A stretch of 8,144 nucleotides of DNA, from assembly GCA_964613425.1 (NCBI GenBank), contig CAZTHC010000050.1:1-8144 (forward strand), read 5' to 3'. Shown one piece after another: positions 5,952 through 8,144 of this stretch. Below the pieces are notes generated by a model, which was not told the origin of the DNA, made no database searches, and saw only the letters and a program-made list of their open reading frames with translations. Within the stretch, counting starts at the first letter, position 1. The number at the start of each line of letters is the position of its first letter. Position numbers and translations under genes: made by a program. This DNA comes from CAZTHC01 sp964613425. Lineage in GTDB: Bacteria > Bacillota > Clostridia > TANB77 > CAG-508.

Positions 5952-6339
5952 ATGGAATTTTTTCAAAGTATTGATTGGATGATGATTTTAAAATGTTTTA
6001 TCGTTGGTGGAATTATTTGTATAATTGGTCAAATACTAATTGATAAGACTAAACTGACTCCTGCTAGAATTCTTGTGATTTTCGTCACTGCTGGTGCAAT
6101 TCTTCGGTGGAGTAGGTTTATATCAAAAACTAATTGATTTTGCAGGAGCAGGTGCTAGTGTTCCGTTAACCGGATTTGGAAGTCTTCTGGCTAAAGGTAC
6201 AATAGAAGAAATTGGGAAAAGTGGAGCAGTTGGAATAATAACAGGCGGAGTAAAAGCAGCTGCTGGTGGAATTGCAGCTGCAGTATTCTTCGGATATATT
6301 GCATCTTTAGTTTCAAAACCCAAGATAAAAAAGCAATAA
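5952..6339 (+). CDS. spoVAE: Stage V sporulation protein AE, interrupted by a +1 shift at CGG
   Basis: A membrane protein of the SpoVA dipicolinate channel complex. The first frame gives 51 residues: a membrane segment (GGIICIIGQILI at about 19-30) and LTPARILVIFVTAGAIL. It then reads CGG (6105-6107) and runs out of frame to a TGA at 6135. The +1 frame picks up at GGT 6106 with GGVGLYQKLIDFAGAGASVPLTGFG and continues to the normal C-terminus at 6339. The joined product is 128 residues, near family length, and the family has GAILGG(I/L/V)GLY at the join. The FAGAGxxVPLTGF signature matches SpoVAC. The start has GGAGG only 4 bases before the ATG; the next in-frame ATGs (5979, 5982) lack a site. 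If not recoded, the product is a 61-residue fragment with no signature. It is the last gene of the operon. Confidence 0.9.
6102..6108 (+). other. Candidate +1 frameshift site CTT-CGG-T in spoVAE
   Basis: The incoming frame is CTT (6102-6104) then CGG. Moving one base on lets the Leu tRNA re-pair with TTC and brings GGT (6106-6108) into the A site. CUU is the P-site slip codon both in bacterial prfB (CUU-UGA-C) and in yeast Ty1 (CUU-AGG-C, where AGG is a rare Arg codon), so this is a very close formal match. No prfB-like internal Shine-Dalgarno sequence is seen just upstream. Confidence 0.5.
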
Positions 6340-6380
6340 TAATTATTTATATAATTTCATATTATTTAACATTTTCAAGC

Positions 6381-6409
6381 AAAAAAGAAGTAGGTTTAAC
6401 CTACTTCTT
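6381..6409 (-). terminator. Rho-independent terminator of the ssb gene, facing spoVAE
   Basis: A near-perfect inverted repeat (6385-6409; AAGAAGTAGGTT against AACCTACTTCTT around one base) folds with a loop of about five bases. On the minus strand it is followed by six Ts (6386-6381), a standard terminator. The ssb stop codon TAA lies in the loop, so the last residues are encoded by the stem. On the plus strand the tail is TCATCTATTTTA, weaker, but the hairpin may also slow transcripts coming from spoVAE. Confidence 0.85.
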
Positions 6410-7082
6410 CATCTATTTTATTTTTGTCTTCATTTTCGTTATCATTTTGATTCATTATTTCTAAACTTCCAACTGAAACTTCATAAGCTACTCTTTGCTC
6501 AACGCTTCCATCTTCTTGTTTTTTCTCATATGTCCTACTTTGAACCCTACCTACGATTTTCACTTCAGTTCCTACTTCCATATTTTGGCAGAATCGTGCA
6601 TTTCTTCCCCAAGCTATACATGGAATATAATCTGATTTATTATATGCTCTATTTACAGCTAATAATACATCTGCTATTTCTCTACCAAATGGTGTTTTTC
6701 TGTATATTGGTTTTTTACAAATGTAACCGTTTAGAATAACTTCATTTGAAACTCTTTGTTCATTTTCTTGATTATCATCTTCATATTCTGCAATTTCCTT
6801 TGCAAAAACTGTAAGGATTAATCTGTTTTTTTCAGTTTCATAACTGTTATATGATCTAAATTGTCCCTCAACTATAACTTTTTTACCAATTTCCATATTG
6901 AAATTTAATATTAATCTTTCTGATACTGTAATTGGTATAATATCAAATGTCTCACTTAATCTTGGAATCTCTAAATTAAATATGTAAAAACTCTCTCCAT
7001 AAATCTCATGACTAAATTTTTTCTCACTTGTTATTTTACCTACTAATGATAAGTAGTTGTTATCTGAATAATTTGTACTCAA
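6396..7082 (-). CDS. ssb: Single-stranded DNA-binding protein with two OB folds
   Basis: A 228-residue protein with two SSB-type OB domains. The first (about 11-100) includes YLSLVGKITSEKKFSHE and KVIVEGQFRSYN. The second (about 113-209) includes VILNGYICKKPIYRKTPFG, SDYIPCIAWGRNARFCQ and KIVGRVQSRTYEKK, the more canonical pattern. The tail is acidic (NENEDKNKIDEEVG) but lacks the DDDxPF tip with which typical SSBs recruit partners. I place the start at the TTG of 7082-7080, 8 bases after a strong AGGGAGG (7097-7091). The in-frame ATG at 7106 has no binding site and would put that AGGGAGG inside the coding sequence. The gene has its own promoter and terminator and so is a single unit. Tandem-OB SSB-like proteins are, as far as I recall, found in clostridia beside the ordinary short SSB, so this may be an accessory form. 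Confidence 0.8.
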   Translation of the reverse strand: MSTNYSDNNYLSLVGKITSEKKFSHEIYGESFYIFNLEIPRLSETFDIIPITVSERLILNFNMEIGKKVIVEGQFRSYNSYETEKNRLILTVFAKEIAEYEDDNQENEQRVSNEVILNGYICKKPIYRKTPFGREIADVLLAVNRAYNKSDYIPCIAWGRNARFCQNMEVGTEVKIVGRVQSRTYEKKQEDGSVEQRVAYEVSVGSLEIMNQNDNENEDKNKIDEEVG

Positions 7083-7161
7083 AATATTTTCCTCCCTTTT
7101 ATTCATCTATTGTATCTTATTCATATTGTTTACACTTTAGAATTTGTTCACTAATATCCAT

Positions 7162-7190
7162 ATTATACCACTTTTTTTTGGTTTTGTCTA
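7162..7190 (-). promoter_or_regulatory. Strong sigma-A-type promoter of ssb
   Basis: On the minus strand TAGACA (7190-7185), a 17-base spacer and perfect TATAAT (7167-7162) are seen. Transcription would start near 7155, leaving a leader of about 70 bases before the TTG start. The spacer contains a run of eight As. The promoter lies in the gap after the 148-residue gene, where I see no terminator, so some readthrough into ssb is possible. Confidence 0.75.
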
Positions 7191-7199
7191 CATAAAAGG

Positions 7200-7646
7200 T
7201 TAATTTTTTCTATTATAAACAATTTCTAACAATTTTTTTACTATTGAGCAATAGATATTGACACCTTTTTTTATTTTAATTTCTTGCGGTTCGACCATTT
7301 CATCATTTATTTTATTAAAACACCTTTGTATGCATATTATAATTTCATCTTCTAAACTGGAAGCTGTTACTGTAGCTTTAGAATTTAATCCATATGTTAT
7401 TACAATTACCTTATCTTCTATATTAATTTTATTTTTTAAATCTGCATTTATTAAAATTATCTTAGAATTAGAAATAATTCTTTTGATTAGTTCTTCTTTA
7501 AAATTAATTTTGCCATTAATAATAAGTACTTCAAATTTTACATTTTTAAGGCTATCCGCATTTTCCGAAGAAACAATTATTGAATTTTCAATTTTTTTAA
7601 ACTCTTTTTCAGTTTTTTTACTTGTTACAATTCCAACAAAAGGCAT
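7200..7646 (-). CDS. Conserved-looking hypothetical protein, 148 residues
   Basis: I do not recognise the family. The protein is soluble by appearance, Ile/Lys-rich, with alternating hydrophobic strands and charged helices: MPFVGIVT start, FEVLIING (38-45), KIILINADL (62-70), KVIVITYGLNSKATVTASS (79-97), then EIIICIQRCF (101-110). The IxYGxNxKAxVTxSS stretch recalls the start of the Mur-ligase C-terminal domain, and the strand order suggests a Rossmann-like fold, but there is no P-loop or other catalytic motif and the protein is far too short for a ligase. The start has an AGGAG site 8 bases before the ATG. It lies 45 bases after the polysaccharide deacetylase gene in the same direction, so the two are probably cotranscribed, which suggests a link to the envelope or the spore coat/cortex. 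Confidence 0.7.
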   Translation of the reverse strand: MPFVGIVTSKKTEKEFKKIENSIIVSSENADSLKNVKFEVLIINGKINFKEELIKRIISNSKIILINADLKNKINIEDKVIVITYGLNSKATVTASSLEDEIIICIQRCFNKINDEMVEPQEIKIKKGVNIYCSIVKKLLEIVYNRKN

Positions 7647-7691
7647 AAAAAACTCCTATAATAATTAAGTATTAATATTATGCCATTTATG

Positions 7692-8144
7692 CTAGTTTTT
7701 ATGCTGAACTCCGTTATTATCAATTTTATAGTTTTCTGAATAAATTAAATCTGAAACCTTACATATTTCATATCCTTTATTTTTTATATTTTTAATTATC
7801 ATATCTAAGCTTAATGCTGTATTTTCTGTTCCATTATGCATCAAAATAATGCTTCCGTTTTGAATTTTTTTATTAATTCTTTCCCACATTTGATCACCTG
7901 TCAAAGAGTTATAATCCAAAGTATCTATATTCCATTGAATAGTATTATGCTTTGCTTCATTAGCCGCTTCTATTACAGTATCATTGTATTCTCCATATGG
8001 TGTTCTATACAAATTTGTTTTTACATTAGCTATATTTTCTATTTTCTTACTACATTCCTCAATTTGTTTTATATTTTCTTCTTTACTCAAATTATTTACA
8101 TGTGGATGTGTATTTGAGTGATTACCTATTTCATGTCCTGCTTG
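7692..8144 (-). CDS. Polysaccharide deacetylase (NodB domain), N-terminus outside window
   Basis: The last 150 residues of a carbohydrate esterase family 4 enzyme, which removes N-acetyl groups from peptidoglycan or similar glycans using a metal. Numbering from the right edge: HSNTH at 9-13 supplies the two metal-binding histidines (MT2), RTPYGEYN at 47-54 is MT3, WNIDTLDYN at 71-79 is MT4, and IILMHN at 99-104 carries the catalytic His of MT5, with Asn where many members have Asp. The catalytic TFDD motif (MT1) would lie beyond the edge. The reading frame is open to position 8144 without a start; the apparent start at 8090 (TTG) cuts after MT2 and is not real. The sequence resembles the PdaB-like sporulation group of clostridia, but that subgroup call is uncertain. 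Confidence 0.85.
   Translation of the reverse strand, partial: QAGHEIGNHSNTHPHVNNLSKEENIKQIEECSKKIENIANVKTNLYRTPYGEYNDTVIEAANEAKHNTIQWNIDTLDYNSLTGDQMWERINKKIQNGSIILMHNGTENTALSLDMIIKNIKNKGYEICKVSDLIYSENYKIDNNGVQHKN

Noticed and set aside
5454..6108. Homopolymer sequencing error as the cause of the two frameshifts
   Set aside because: Neither site is a homopolymer, and both share the same CGG-T context. Error is still possible and is listed as an alternative, but it is not the favoured reading.
6094..6339. A separate 81-residue gene starting at GTG 6094
   Set aside because: It is the second part of SpoVAE. Conserved sequence joins the first frame at CTT-GGT, and the GTG lies inside the upstream coding sequence without a binding site.
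7200..7646. Mur ligase or P-loop enzyme
   Set aside because: Only one short stretch (YGLNSKATVTASS) is reminiscent. There is no P-loop and the protein is much too short.

Overview
The window is AT-rich with compact genes, strong GGAGG-type ribosome binding sites, SpoVA sporulation genes and a Gram-positive type IV pilus cluster. Together these point to an uncultured, low-GC, spore-forming member of the Clostridia. No species can be named from the sequence alone. Arginine is encoded mainly by AGA/AGG with a few CGA/CGC. CGG is essentially unused, and this bears on the main finding.

Region 1 (about 1-3823, minus strand) is a type IV pilus operon. Read in transcription order it holds a PilM-PilN fusion, a PilO-like protein, a small PilP-like membrane protein, a short prepilin and a prepilin peptidase that runs off the left edge. 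The genes are tightly packed: pilMN and pilO overlap by ATGA. A sigma-A-type promoter lies just upstream of pilMN, with three TTACA repeats spaced exactly 11 bp behind it. A strong hairpin separates the pilin from the peptidase gene.

Region 2 (3985-6339, plus strand) is a divergent sporulation operon. A sigma-G-like promoter is followed by a dodecin-like gene, spoVAC, a 140-base spacer with a GC-rich foldable RNA, spoVAD and spoVAE. SpoVAC, SpoVAD and SpoVAE belong to the apparatus that moves dipicolinic acid into the forespore and releases it at germination. Both spoVAD and spoVAE are broken by one extra base, and both breaks have the same form: a codon, then CGG, then T, with conserved protein resuming at GGT in the +1 frame. 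No other in-frame CGG occurs in any gene of the window. This fits +1 frameshifting at a starved or unassigned CGG codon. Parallel decay or sequence error remain alternatives.

Region 3 (6381-8144, minus strand) holds, in transcription order, the C-terminal part of a NodB-family polysaccharide deacetylase cut by the right edge, an unrecognised 148-residue protein, and a tandem-OB-fold single-stranded DNA-binding protein. The last has its own near-consensus promoter, a probable TTG start and a Rho-independent terminator that converges with the end of spoVAE.

No tRNA, rRNA, CRISPR array, insertion sequence or phage gene was recognised.
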